Of a DNA stretch of 39,640 nucleotides, positions 19,447 to 25,723 are shown one piece after another; position 1 is the first letter of the stretch, and each line of letters opens with the position of its first letter. Origin of the DNA: a virus. The notes under the pieces are model-generated. The model made no database searches, was not told where the DNA came from, and worked only from the letters and a program-made list of their open reading frames with translations. The stretch is taken from positions 1 to 39,640 of IMG/VR virus record IMGVR_UViG_3300008459_000126. One strand, 5' to 3'. Position numbers and translations under genes: made by a program.

Positions 19447-20319
19447 GTGTTGAAAAATTTAAAGGATACTCTTACCCGCCTCTACGCCCAAGCGGACGCT
19501 CTGAAAGAGCAGATCGCTCAAGTGGAGGCTCAAATCTCAAGGGCGACTCTCAAGGAAGAGCATTGGTCGGATGTGCTCTTACAGGTGGCATCTTATGAGG
19601 TCACATCTCAAGTTAAGAGACCAAAGGCTTTCGGTCAAAAGCGTAAGACGAACGCGACTGAAAATTGGCTCTTTGGGGGCAAGTCTGTAAACTACGAGAA
19701 GCTCAAGGACTTTTGCCTCCGTCATGGGGCAAGGGACAGCACTACCGCATTTGCAATGCAAGACCTTGAGGACTACTACCACGACTTTGTTGTCTTTCTG
19801 TGTGAGAAAGACAACCTCTCTCCAATGTTGGTTAAGGGCAAAGACCCCACCTTTAACAGCATCTTCTACCACTTTAAGCAGTTCATCTGGCGGGCGAGCA
19901 TGGTGGAGGGGCAAGACGCTCTTCAACGCCAACGCGGTCGTAAGACCCAACAAGAGTGTAAGCGAGGCTCACGCTACGCCTACATATCGGAAAACTCAGC
20001 CAAGCAGGTTATCCGAACCAACGAGGACAACCCTGAAAAAACGGAAACCGACTACTTCTATGCCGACTACTCCACCGAGGCTGAAAAGATAGCCGAAGCT
20101 GAATCGGTCTCTAACCATGTCCAACGCCTTCTCAACCAAAAGTTCGGTGAAGAGCAGGGGGGTATCCGCTACCAAATCTATCGTGACAAGGTAGACGAGA
20201 CTTTCCAAAACCAGAACGATTGGGCAGAGGCTCGTGGTGTTTCAGTAGTGGTGCTTAAAAAGCACATCGACCAAATCGAGAAAGTCATCTCCCAAAACTC
20301 AGAGGACTTTGGATACTAA
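19447..20319 (+). CDS. Coiled-coil protein with sigma-factor-like segments (290 aa), function uncertain
   Basis: Starts at GTG (19447) with GAGGAG 7 bases upstream. Residues 1-35 form a coiled coil (LKDTLTRLYAQADALKEQIA). Residues 106-124 (DLEDYYHDFVVFLCEKDNL) followed by FNSIFYHFKQFIWRA and a basic stretch (QRQRGRKTQQECKRG) resemble sigma-70 region 2. Residues 222-282 (a helix, then NDWAEARGVSVVVLKKHIDQ) could be a region-4-type helix-turn-helix. If so it may be a phage late or middle transcription factor, consistent with its place opposite the tail operon promoter. The match is by eye, and a plain DNA-binding or structural protein is equally possible. Codons are rich in C/G third positions, suggesting good expression. 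Confidence 0.6.
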   Translation: MLKNLKDTLTRLYAQADALKEQIAQVEAQISRATLKEEHWSDVLLQVASYEVTSQVKRPKAFGQKRKTNATENWLFGGKSVNYEKLKDFCLRHGARDSTTAFAMQDLEDYYHDFVVFLCEKDNLSPMLVKGKDPTFNSIFYHFKQFIWRASMVEGQDALQRQRGRKTQQECKRGSRYAYISENSAKQVIRTNEDNPEKTETDYFYADYSTEAEKIAEAESVSNHVQRLLNQKFGEEQGGIRYQIYRDKVDETFQNQNDWAEARGVSVVVLKKHIDQIEKVISQNSEDFGY

Positions 20320-20334
20320 TACGGCTCTTGAGGG

Positions 20335-20360
20335 GATGAGGACTGAGGCTAGTCCTCGTC
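20335..20360. terminator. Hairpin between convergent genes
   Basis: GATGAGGACT (20335-20344) pairs with AGTCCTCGTC (20351-20360) around GAGGCT, with one G-U pair. It lies between the plus-strand stop (20319) and the minus-strand stop (20349-20351), overlapping the latter. No clear U-run follows on either strand, so it may be a weak bidirectional terminator or mRNA end-protecting structure. Confidence 0.45.
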
Positions 20361-21014
20361 TATGTTTAAGAGCAGTTCCTTCTTGAACTTATGGAACTCC
20401 TCATACAAGGCTTTTAACCTCTCGTCTGTAGCTCTAAGGGATTGCCTCGAAGCGAACCCCTTAAGCTCTAAGTCCCTCGCTTGCAGTTGCTCAGTAAGCT
20501 CCTTTATGCGAGCTTCCATCTCAGCCTTATAGCTCTCTGAGTCTGAGTGCCTCCCCTTGCACTTTTTATCCATTTCCTCTTGAGCCTTGCTCGCTTGTTG
20601 ACCTTGTTGAGTCATTAACTTCTTTAACAGCGTAAAACCTATGGCTAAACCTACTGCCCACATATTCTCTCCTAACTTGTCCCCTAACTTATCCAATAAG
20701 GTGTCTTGTACGACTTCTACAATCTCCTCACTTAACAAGGGGTACTCCGTTAAGTGAGGAGGGGGTGGGGGTACTTCAGCCACACCCACAGAGCTAGGTG
20801 GTAAAGGGGGTAGAGGAGGGATAACTTTATTGGGCTTAGAGGGCATGGGCTTCTTTTCCAATACGGACAAGACTATCCTTCTGTCGTGTGGTGAGGGCAT
20901 GATTATGCAATCGGATATATCCGATACATACACAGCCCCATCGAGAATCCAACCCTCAGGGGTTTTCTCGATGAGCTTTACATCCGCACCTATCACACAA
21001 CGAGGATCGCTCAT
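20349..21014 (-). CDS. Membrane-anchored coiled-coil protein, paralogous to 24562-25230 (221 aa)
   Basis: Start set at MSDPRCVIGADVKLIE (21014), whose ATG overlaps the stop of the SpeD-like gene (ATGA at 21011-21014); a longer frame from 21071 lies inside that gene. Order of parts: residues 5-38, a small beta domain (VKLIEKTPEGWILDGAVYVS, then DISDCIIM); about 55-95, a proline-rich linker; about 118-137, a membrane-type helix (NMWAVGLAIGFTLLKKLM); about 140-215, a charged coiled coil. The gene at 24562 has the same four parts and nearly the same length (222 aa), with WVIDGKTKVADLSECKFL as its beta domain. That paralogue sits next to an endolysin, so a lysis or envelope role is possible, but unproven. 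Confidence 0.7.
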   Translation of the reverse strand: MSDPRCVIGADVKLIEKTPEGWILDGAVYVSDISDCIIMPSPHDRRIVLSVLEKKPMPSKPNKVIPPLPPLPPSSVGVAEVPPPPPHLTEYPLLSEEIVEVVQDTLLDKLGDKLGENMWAVGLAIGFTLLKKLMTQQGQQASKAQEEMDKKCKGRHSDSESYKAEMEARIKELTEQLQARDLELKGFASRQSLRATDERLKALYEEFHKFKKELLLNIDED

Positions 21015-21394
21015 TTCTTCTGTATGTCGTCCGTAATGGATAACTTGTCGGTGCGGTCGAGCATGAACCACTCGGTCGAGACAGGCTCAAAGCACTCAAA
21101 GTGCTTGAACACCACCTCTTTGTCGAAGTCCTTACACGAGTACACATCAAGCTGAATAAGACCTGGAGACTCCTCATCCCACACATGGATTGCAATGTGA
21201 GAAGTCTCGATAATGCAGACGCCCGTCACACCCCTATTACCCTCTTTATCTAAATAAGTCGCATGAGGACCGTTTAGGATCTTCATGTCGATTTTAGAAA
21301 TAAGCTCTTTGAGCCAGTTCTTCGTCTCCTCCTCGCTCATGGGAGGCTTCATGACATGGGAGCGGACAACGATGTGCTGATGGACTAGGGGCAT
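21011..21394 (-). CDS. speD: S-adenosylmethionine decarboxylase-like pyruvoyl enzyme (SpeD family)
   Basis: 127 residues, the size of class 1B SpeD proenzymes. The core GVTGVCIIETSHIAIHVWDE aligns with the family's [20 protein letters not shown]: the self-cleavage serine (S65), the processing histidine (H70) and the catalytic cysteine (C87, in LDVYSCKDFD) are all present. Two differences stand out: the residue before the cleavage serine is Thr64 rather than Glu, and two extra residues (EESPG) sit between H70 and the cysteine. Canonical SpeD makes decarboxylated AdoMet for spermidine synthesis; some phage SpeD homologues decarboxylate arginine or ornithine instead, so the substrate is open. 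Coupled by ATGA to the membrane coiled-coil gene. Confidence 0.8.
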   Translation of the reverse strand: MPLVHQHIVVRSHVMKPPMSEEETKNWLKELISKIDMKILNGPHATYLDKEGNRGVTGVCIIETSHIAIHVWDEESPGLIQLDVYSCKDFDKEVVFKHFECFEPVSTEWFMLDRTDKLSITDDIQKK

Positions 21395-21505
21395 ACTCTA
21401 TATACTCTCTTGTTGGGGTTATTTGGACAATGTTTTGTGGGTATATAAACAAATTATTAAGCACCTAAATCCCATAATAACTACGAGAAACCAAAGGAGG
21501 TCAGC
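21395..21505. promoter_or_regulatory. Divergent control region, SpeD-like gene / nuclease gene
   Basis: A 111-bp AT-rich gap between diverging genes. On the plus strand TGGGTATATAAAC (near 21439-21451) resembles an extended -10 like that of the tRNA promoters. A strong AAGGAGG (21494-21500) lies 5 bases before the GTG start at 21506. Confidence 0.45.
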
Positions 21506-22162
21506 GTGAGCTTAGATAAGATTCTAGAGAGCTTGGGGGATGAGGACAAGAATGGCGATTGGGCGGAGAGGCTAAACAAATCAAGGTGGTCACAAAACAA
21601 CCCACATACTATTTGGAAATATGTGTCGGATAAACCAAAAATCACCCTAACAGAAGATATTGAACAGTATGTATCCGAGATGGTCTCACCCATCATAGAG
21701 AAAAAGAGGGGTGAGGGTGGGTACAAAAACGATGGTGGGTCTATAAGGAAGAGGCATACTACAGGAAAGCTAGGTGAGATAGCAGTCTGTGTGTATCTTG
21801 GGTTAGACCACAGAGAGGTGGTAGATTTCTCTGTGGGTGAGTCTGCTGACTTCGACAGTCCAGATCTAGAGCGTGGTGGTTTATCCATAGGCGTTAAGAC
21901 TGGGTCTAAAGAGGGGGATCAGTACGACTATCCTTTGCTGAAGAAACCTTCTATCACGGCTAAAAAGCACGAGTACCCTCAAGTGATCGTAATGAAGGAG
22001 GGACTAGATTTTTACATCTGTGGTATTGCAGATGTTAGCGTCTTAAACGACTCTGATAACTATAGCGACACACTGATTAAAAGTAATGATGTAACCCACA
22101 AGTCTGCTTTTAAGGGCTTTGATAAGCTAATACCCTTAGTACCCTCCCCTAAAGCTCTATAG
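21506..22162 (+). CDS. Putative PD-(D/E)XK-type nuclease (218 aa)
   Basis: GTG start with a strong AAGGAGG site 5 bases upstream. The middle of the protein has the arrangement of restriction-type nucleases: a helix with glutamate (HTTGKLGEIAVCVYLGL, residues about 85-101), an acidic strand (SADFDSPDLERGGL), then a strand SIGVKTGS in which V-K replaces the usual E-x-K; a later strand QVIVMKEGLDFYICGIADV fits the fold's core. The missing acidic residue before the lysine could mean another residue supplies it, or that the protein is inactive. Such enzymes in phages degrade or nick DNA. Family assignment is by motif spacing only. Confidence 0.55.
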   Translation: MSLDKILESLGDEDKNGDWAERLNKSRWSQNNPHTIWKYVSDKPKITLTEDIEQYVSEMVSPIIEKKRGEGGYKNDGGSIRKRHTTGKLGEIAVCVYLGLDHREVVDFSVGESADFDSPDLERGGLSIGVKTGSKEGDQYDYPLLKKPSITAKKHEYPQVIVMKEGLDFYICGIADVSVLNDSDNYSDTLIKSNDVTHKSAFKGFDKLIPLVPSPKAL

Positions 22163-22168
22163 AGCAGT

Positions 22169-22537
22169 TTATTCTTTCTTACCACCATCGTAGGGCTTGG
22201 CATGACCGAGACGAATCATCTCGTCGTTGATGGACTCCCCTAGTTCATCTTGTCCCTCGTCTGCCCAAATGTATCCAAGCCACCTTCCGTATTTCTCTCG
22301 CTCTCTAGTGTTGACGATGACCTTCTTGCCGAGGATACGACTTCTGAGGTGGTCTCTAGCTTGTAGAGCTGCCTCTTTCTTTAAGGGGTCTTTGGACTTC
22401 ATCTCAGCGGTGTCTATGCCTGTGAGTCTAAAAGTCACCCTTGTGTACATATCGAACCCACAGCAAATCTGTAGGGTACAGGTGTCCCCATCGTAAACGG
22501 ATAACACCTCAGCTTCGTAGTGATATAAGTACTTCAT
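22169..22537 (-). CDS. Staphylococcal-nuclease-like (thermonuclease) protein
   Basis: 122 residues matching the SNase OB-fold: VYDGDT (D16, D18), RLTGIDTAE (R37, D42, E45) and GRWLGYIWAD (R85) correspond to the calcium-binding aspartates, Arg35, Asp40, Glu43 and Arg87 of staphylococcal nuclease, so the active site looks complete. There is no signal peptide, so it acts in the cytoplasm, probably on nucleic acid during infection. GGAGAG lies 7 bases before the ATG at 22537. It converges with the putative nuclease gene; only 6 bases separate the stops, with the short palindrome GCTCTATAGAGC at 22154-22165. Confidence 0.85.
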   Translation of the reverse strand: MKYLYHYEAEVLSVYDGDTCTLQICCGFDMYTRVTFRLTGIDTAEMKSKDPLKKEAALQARDHLRSRILGKKVIVNTREREKYGRWLGYIWADEGQDELGESINDEMIRLGHAKPYDGGKKE

Positions 22538-22551
22538 CTTTTTCTCTCCGA

Positions 22552-22610
22552 TTGTTTAGGCTGAAAAAACATAAAAGGTTTATTATGGTAATAAAACCTA
22601 CAACCTAAAC
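22552..22610 (+). promoter_or_regulatory. Structured leader of the Nudix gene
   Basis: Nested inverted repeats: outer GTTTAGG (from 22554) with CCTAAAC (22604-22610), inner AGGTTTATTA (22576-22585) with TAATAAAACCT. The sequence ACATAAAAGG also occurs twice, the second copy forming part of the ribosome-binding site AAAAGGAG before the ATG at 22626. The site itself stays outside the stems in this fold. Confidence 0.45.
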
Positions 22611-22625
22611 ATAAAAGGAGTCGCT

Positions 22626-23018
22626 ATGGGTGCAGGTGTTATGTTCATAAGCGGTGGGGACACGCTGATTCTAAGAAGGGTATCCAAAACAGAGGACAGA
22701 TGGAGCGGATATTGGAACTTCCCTGGAGGTAAAACCGAGGGCGGGGAGACGCACTACGAAACAGCTATGCGTGAACTCTACGAAGAGGTAGGGGGAGATC
22801 CTTCAGAGAACTTGATTGGAGTGGAGAAGGTTCCTTTTCAGATTTACGACGAGTTGTATGGCTCGGGGTACACGCTCTATTTGGCAGAAGTATCGACTAA
22901 GTTTACTCCCATATTGGATAACGAAAATGACGAGTGGAAATGGGTTCCGTTCTCGTATCTTTCTAACTGCAAGCTCCACCCAAAGGACAGAAAGCCGATA
23001 CTAGATAAATTTATTTGA
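22626..23018 (+). CDS. Nudix hydrolase
   Basis: 130 residues with an intact Nudix box: G35-KTEGG-E41, then R49-E50-L51-Y-E53-E54-V-G56, fitting G-x5-E-x7-R-E-U-x-E-E-x-G. The family hydrolyses nucleoside diphosphates linked to another group, using Mg bound by the box glutamates. The substrate cannot be told from sequence; damaged dNTPs, NAD-type cofactors or capped RNA are options known for phage Nudix enzymes. Ribosome-binding site AAAAGGAG lies 6 bases before the ATG. The next features are the tRNA genes. Confidence 0.9.
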   Translation: MGAGVMFISGGDTLILRRVSKTEDRWSGYWNFPGGKTEGGETHYETAMRELYEEVGGDPSENLIGVEKVPFQIYDELYGSGYTLYLAEVSTKFTPILDNENDEWKWVPFSYLSNCKLHPKDRKPILDKFI

Positions 23019-23036
23019 GTTTGAGGGGGAGGGGTT

Positions 23037-23047
23037 TGGTATAAGGG
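23037..23047 (+). promoter_or_regulatory. Extended -10 promoter of tRNA-Thr / ncRNA unit
   Basis: TGGTATAAGGG, with TATAAG at 23040-23045, ends 11 bases before the tRNA-Thr 5' end. The same TGGTATAAGGG stands at exactly the same distance before tRNA-Lys (23473-23483), strong internal evidence for a shared promoter. A -35 is unclear (TTGAGT at 23015 with a long 19-bp spacer). Confidence 0.65.
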
Positions 23048-23056
23048 TAAGCACAC

Positions 23057-23129
23057 GCCCCCTTAGCTCAGTTGGTAGAGCACCTGTCTTGTAAACAGGA
23101 TGTCACAGGTTCAAATCCTGTAGGTGGCA
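23057..23129 (+). tRNA. trnT(ugu): tRNA-Thr (anticodon TGT)
   Basis: 73-nt cloverleaf. The acceptor pairs GCCCCCT with AGGTGGC (one C-U mismatch at the fourth pair). The D arm has AGCTCAGTTGGTAGAGC, the anticodon stem CCTGT/ACAGG encloses CTTGTAA (anticodon TGT, reads ACA), and the T arm is CACAGG-TTCAAAT-CCTGT. CCA is not encoded. The acceptor mismatch is unusual but tolerable. Confidence 0.95.
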
Positions 23130-23130
23130 C

Positions 23131-23455
23131 TTTAAGGGGTCTAGAAGCCACCTTAAACGCAGTAAGCGGTGATGGTATGCGTCATTTAGGGGCTTACACC
23201 TAAATGTATATCTTTATCGATCTGTCTAGCCCCAAGCACCTAGATCCTGACTCTAGGTGTTTAATGTGTCTAAGCAAGCTAGATAAGCCCTATAGGTTGG
23301 GAGGTTCTGAACCCAACCTATAGGGGGAGACGATAAGGGAAGCAGTATGGCGACACAGGGGCGTTATGTGGACTCAGATAGACAGGGAAGTCGCTCCACC
23401 CCACAACCCCTCAGTCAACCTTCGGGAGTTGGCGAGGGGTTGGACTATTTTTTTT
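23131..23455 (+). ncRNA. Unrecognised structured RNA between the two tRNA genes
   Basis: This 360-bp gap has no credible ORF but many stems and ends in an intrinsic terminator, so it is probably an RNA gene cotranscribed with tRNA-Thr. Stems seen: TTTAAGG/CCTTAAA (23131-23157); CATTTAGG/CCTAAATG (23183-23206); AAGCACCTAGA/TCTAGGTGTTT (23234-23262, one G-U); a perfect 14-bp stem CCCTATAGGTTGGG/CCCAACCTATAGGG (23288-23325); and the terminator stem. The loop of the second stem holds GCTTAC (23192-23197), complementary to GTAAGC at 23162-23167, a possible pseudoknot. GGGG(T)CTAGA (23136-23145) can pair with TCTAGCCCC (23225-23233). It does not match tmRNA, RNase P RNA or a group I intron core that I know. 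Large structured RNAs near phage tRNAs (GOLLD, ROOL) exist but are longer. Confidence 0.65.
23404..23455 (+). terminator. Strong intrinsic terminator of the ncRNA
   Basis: CAACCCCTC (23404-23412) pairs with GAGGGGTTG (23434-23442), with an inner CAAC/GTTG stem around a CTTCGGGA-type loop, followed by a T8 run within 23448-23455. Confidence 0.9.
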
Positions 23456-23472
23456 GCTAGGTTTGATTTATG

Positions 23473-23483
23473 TGGTATAAGGG
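23473..23483 (+). promoter_or_regulatory. Extended -10 promoter of tRNA-Lys
   Basis: TGGTATAAGGG with TATAAG at 23476-23481, 11 bases before the tRNA 5' end, identical in sequence and spacing to the promoter of tRNA-Thr. TTGCTA at 23454-23459 could be a -35 (16-bp spacer). Confidence 0.65.
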
Positions 23484-23492
23484 CTACAACAA

Positions 23493-23565
23493 GGGTTCTT
23501 AACTCAATCGGTAGAGTAGCGGACTTTTAATCCGTTAGTTCTGGGTTCGAGCCCCAGAGGACCCA
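23493..23565 (+). tRNA. trnK(uuu): tRNA-Lys (anticodon TTT)
   Basis: 73-nt cloverleaf with acceptor GGGTTCT/AGGACCC (one T-G pair), D arm AACTCAATCGGTAGAGT, anticodon loop CTTTTAA (anticodon TTT, reads AAA and AAG) in a GCGGA/TCCGT stem, and T arm CTGGG-TTCGAGC-CCCAG. CCA is not encoded. It has its own promoter and terminator. Confidence 0.97.
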
Positions 23566-23566
23566 T

Positions 23567-23600
23567 AAAAGGGCTGAGAAATCAGCCCTTTTTCTTTTTC
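23567..23600 (+). terminator. Intrinsic terminator after tRNA-Lys
   Basis: AAAAGGGCTGA (23567-23577) pairs with TCAGCCCTTTT around a GAAA tetraloop, followed by a T-rich tract (TTTTTCTTTTTC). It ends the tRNA unit before the next protein gene. Confidence 0.92.
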
Positions 23601-23672
23601 TCGGGTTTATCCTCGTTAGATAGCTATAATGGGTAATATTGCTGTCGTTGCTCTTAATAGAAAGTTGGTTAT

Positions 23673-24074
23673 ATGCTCCCATCAAATGCGGAAATCTTAA
23701 AAGCAGTTCGAGGGATACTCGTCAGCCCAGAATCACCAAAACTATCCGATATGCCTCCGTATATGTTCAAACTCGGTGGTTCTCAAGGTCTAGTACGGCT
23801 CGAAGCTCCAGAGGAAGTCCATGCCGATATCTGCTGTTGGGGGGACTACACTAGACACCTTCTGTTAGAGAAGGGAGGCTTCGTGATGGTGGCTATCTTA
23901 ATCAAAGAGGACAACACTGAGGTTGTCCTCGTTACTATTTACAAAAACGAGGGGTCAGACAATGTCTCGTCTTATCAGTTCGACCTCATCGACTTCGAAA
24001 AGAACGAAAACCCCAAAGCTGAGTTCTTCGACATCCGTGGTGACTGCCCAGACTTCGGACATATTTATCATTAA
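23673..24074 (+). CDS. Unknown 133-residue protein
   Basis: ATG at 23673 (MLPSNAEILKAVRGIL); no good ribosome-binding site (only GAAAG about 10 bases upstream), so the start is the least certain part. A TATAAT at 23625-23630 could be its promoter. The protein looks alpha/beta and globular: a helix, then strands FVMVAILIKEDN and EVVLVTIYKNEG, an acidic segment DLIDFEKNENPKAEFFDIRG, and a cysteine pair in ADICCWGDY. No membrane segment or known catalytic motif is visible. It lies between the tRNA unit and the lysis-type genes and has no recognisable family. Confidence 0.65.
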   Translation: MLPSNAEILKAVRGILVSPESPKLSDMPPYMFKLGGSQGLVRLEAPEEVHADICCWGDYTRHLLLEKGGFVMVAILIKEDNTEVVLVTIYKNEGSDNVSSYQFDLIDFEKNENPKAEFFDIRGDCPDFGHIYH

Positions 24075-24091
24075 CCTTTTATGATAGGGGG

Positions 24092-24121
24092 GACTTACAC
24101 AACCCAATAGGAGTGTAAGTC
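24092..24121 (+). promoter_or_regulatory. Leader hairpin with the endolysin ribosome-binding site in its loop
   Basis: GACTTACAC (24092-24100) and GTGTAAGTC (24113-24121) are perfect 9-bp arms. The AGGAG ribosome-binding site (24109-24113) sits at the 3' edge of the loop, and the ATG (24122) immediately follows the stem. Confidence 0.65.
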
Positions 24122-24565
24122 ATGTCGTCACCCCTCTCTCAAGATCAAAAGACAAATATTTCCTGCACTAAGAACTTCAAGTACTCAGAGCTTGAGTTCT
24201 ACGATGTAATCCCGCCTGAGTTTATGGCTAACGCGACCCTTCTATTGGAAAACCTACAGGTTATCCGAGAAGCGGCTAACGCACCTATAACCATCATAAG
24301 TGGTTATCGTTCTGCCGCCCGCAACGCGGCAGTGGGTGGGAAAGACAAGTCCCTCCACCTACAAGCCGCCGCCGCTGATATCAAAATCAAGGGTATGACC
24401 TCCACACAAGTACACACCCTCATCACCAAGCTCATCAAAGAGGGCAAGGTGTACAATGGGGGCTTGGGTGTCTATGACGATTTCTGTCACTACGATGTCA
24501 GAAGTGAGGCTACAGGACACAAGCAGGGTGCAAGGTGGGACGAGAGATCGGGGGCGGCTAAATGA
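24122..24565 (+). CDS. Endolysin-type peptidase, M15 family (D-Ala/L-Ala carboxy- or endopeptidase)
   Basis: 147 residues with the M15 zinc signature: SGYRS (60-64), SLHLQAAAADI (H79 and D86, the S-x-H-x-x-G-x-A-x-D motif with Ala for Gly) and CHYDVR (H123). These residues hold the catalytic zinc. The family cleaves peptide bonds of peptidoglycan; a stand-alone domain of this size in a phage is typically the endolysin, although virion-bound versions exist. There is no signal peptide, so export would need a holin, and the next gene (ATGA overlap at 24562) encodes a membrane-helix protein. The leader hairpin places tight control at its start, reasonable for a lysis gene. Confidence 0.85.
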   Translation: MSSPLSQDQKTNISCTKNFKYSELEFYDVIPPEFMANATLLLENLQVIREAANAPITIISGYRSAARNAAVGGKDKSLHLQAAAADIKIKGMTSTQVHTLITKLIKEGKVYNGGLGVYDDFCHYDVRSEATGHKQGARWDERSGAAK

Positions 24566-25230
24566 CTTGCGTAATCAAAACCAAAAACCCCGTCATCACT
24601 CGTGAGGGCAACCTTTGGGTCATAGACGGAAAGACAAAGGTGGCGGACTTGTCCGAGTGCAAGTTCCTCCATGCCTCTAAGGAGGAAGCACCTTCTGTTG
24701 GCGATACAGAGCCCGTAGAAGTACCTGTGGTGGCTGTCACCCCACAGACTTATCAGCCTGTAAGTGTCCCTCAACAACAGCCAATGGTTCAACAGCCAAT
24801 GGTTCAACAGAACACACAAGGCGGAGATCTAGACCTTGTACAAGTAGTTCGCCTAGCTGGAGACAATGTGTGGCTTGCCATTGTCCTTGTGGTCGGCTTC
24901 TTGGGCAAAAAGTATCTAGAGAAAATGGATATCGCTCAAGCGACCTACGGAACTCTTAAAGGCGAGATCGAGACACTATCCAATAATGCGTCAAAACAGC
25001 TCGACACCCTCTCCACACAGCAAGATGGCTTATCCAAAAAGCTAGACGCTGTGCAGAGCAAAACAGACGCTCTTCAAAGCAAGGTAGACACCGATCTGTC
25101 GAACTTAGAGAAGAAGCTCTACGCTGTGGAGATGGAGCTAAAGTACTCAACCAAGTCTAGCCCTTCATCTAGTGCTTCGACTTCTGCAAAAGGGGGTAAG
25201 AAGACCGCTACCACTACAGAAGAAGAGTAA
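24562..25230 (+). CDS. Membrane-anchored coiled-coil protein downstream of the endolysin (222 aa)
   Basis: Overlaps the endolysin stop by ATGA. Parts: an N-terminal beta domain (VITREGNLWVIDGKTKVADL, about 11-37); a Pro/Gln linker with a repeated QQPMVQQPMVQQ (about 70-85); one membrane helix (NVWLAIVLVVGFLGKKYLEK, about 98-117); a heptad coiled coil with LDTLSTQQDGLSKKLDAVQS-type units (about 125-190); and a Ser/Thr-rich tail ending EEE. It is paralogous in layout and length to the minus-strand gene at 20349-21014. Location suggests a holin or spanin-like lysis partner, but one central membrane helix with a long coiled coil is not a classic holin. Function inferred from context only. Confidence 0.7.
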   Translation: MTCVIKTKNPVITREGNLWVIDGKTKVADLSECKFLHASKEEAPSVGDTEPVEVPVVAVTPQTYQPVSVPQQQPMVQQPMVQQNTQGGDLDLVQVVRLAGDNVWLAIVLVVGFLGKKYLEKMDIAQATYGTLKGEIETLSNNASKQLDTLSTQQDGLSKKLDAVQSKTDALQSKVDTDLSNLEKKLYAVEMELKYSTKSSPSSSASTSAKGGKKTATTTEEE

Positions 25231-25659
25231 ATGATCACCTACTCCATATCCACAACACCAACTAATGTGTTTGTAGAGGTGAAAGACGATGGTGAGTCTA
25301 TAGGTCTTGCTAGGGCTTATGGAAACTCCATATCCATGTTGGAGGTAGTCCACACCTACGCCTGCTCCGATGACCTCATCGACATTAGCTACGAGTATCC
25401 AAAAGTCATGGACGGAGAAGACATACGGATACTCGAAGTAAATGTGGTGAGCCTAAATAAAGAATATCACGGAAAAGGCATTGGATCAGAAATCTACAAT
25501 CAACTCATAAAAGGATGGCTGAAAGAGATTGGAAAGCCGTTCGTTATTATACCAGAAAAATGTAGCGTTAGAGGCTCCACCTCCGAGCAAGCGGATAGGG
25601 TCTGGAAATCCTTAAAGAAGCAGTACCCAAGCTCTGGATACTGCGTAGTGATTGGATAA
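25231..25659 (+). CDS. GNAT-family N-acetyltransferase
   Basis: 142 residues. The acetyl-CoA binding motif A is clear: EVNVVSLNKEYHGKGIGSEI (about 69-88), where HGKGIG fits the family's Q/R-x-x-G-x-G/A pyrophosphate loop after a beta-4 strand; a following helix (YNQLIKGWLKEIG) and strand PFVIIPEKC complete the fold. It transfers an acetyl group from acetyl-CoA to an amine; the substrate is unknown and could be a host protein or small molecule. Starts directly after the stop of the membrane gene, so it belongs to the endolysin operon. Confidence 0.75.
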   Translation: MITYSISTTPTNVFVEVKDDGESIGLARAYGNSISMLEVVHTYACSDDLIDISYEYPKVMDGEDIRILEVNVVSLNKEYHGKGIGSEIYNQLIKGWLKEIGKPFVIIPEKCSVRGSTSEQADRVWKSLKKQYPSSGYCVVIG

Positions 25660-25664
25660 ATCTA

Positions 25665-25722
25665 CTAGAGTCTCTATACATCACCTATTGGATAAGCATA
25701 AGTCCAAGTAGGAGACTACTAG
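25665..25722 (+). promoter_or_regulatory. Leader stem sequestering the ribosome-binding site of the C39-like gene
   Basis: CTAG-AGTCTC (25665-25674) pairs with GAGACT-A-CTAG (25712-25722, one bulged A). The GGAG (25711-25714) of the gene starting at 25724 is inside the 3' arm. The left arm merges into AGTCTCTATA, a sequence repeated before the next gene (near 26328-26337), a possible promoter -10 region. Confidence 0.6.
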
Positions 25723-25723
25723 C

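Noticed and set aside
23131-23455. tmRNA, RNase P RNA or group I intron in the gap between tRNAs
   Set aside because: No tRNA-like ends with a tag frame, no GAGGAAAGTCC-type core and no clear P7/P3 core could be found; both tRNAs are complete and uninterrupted.
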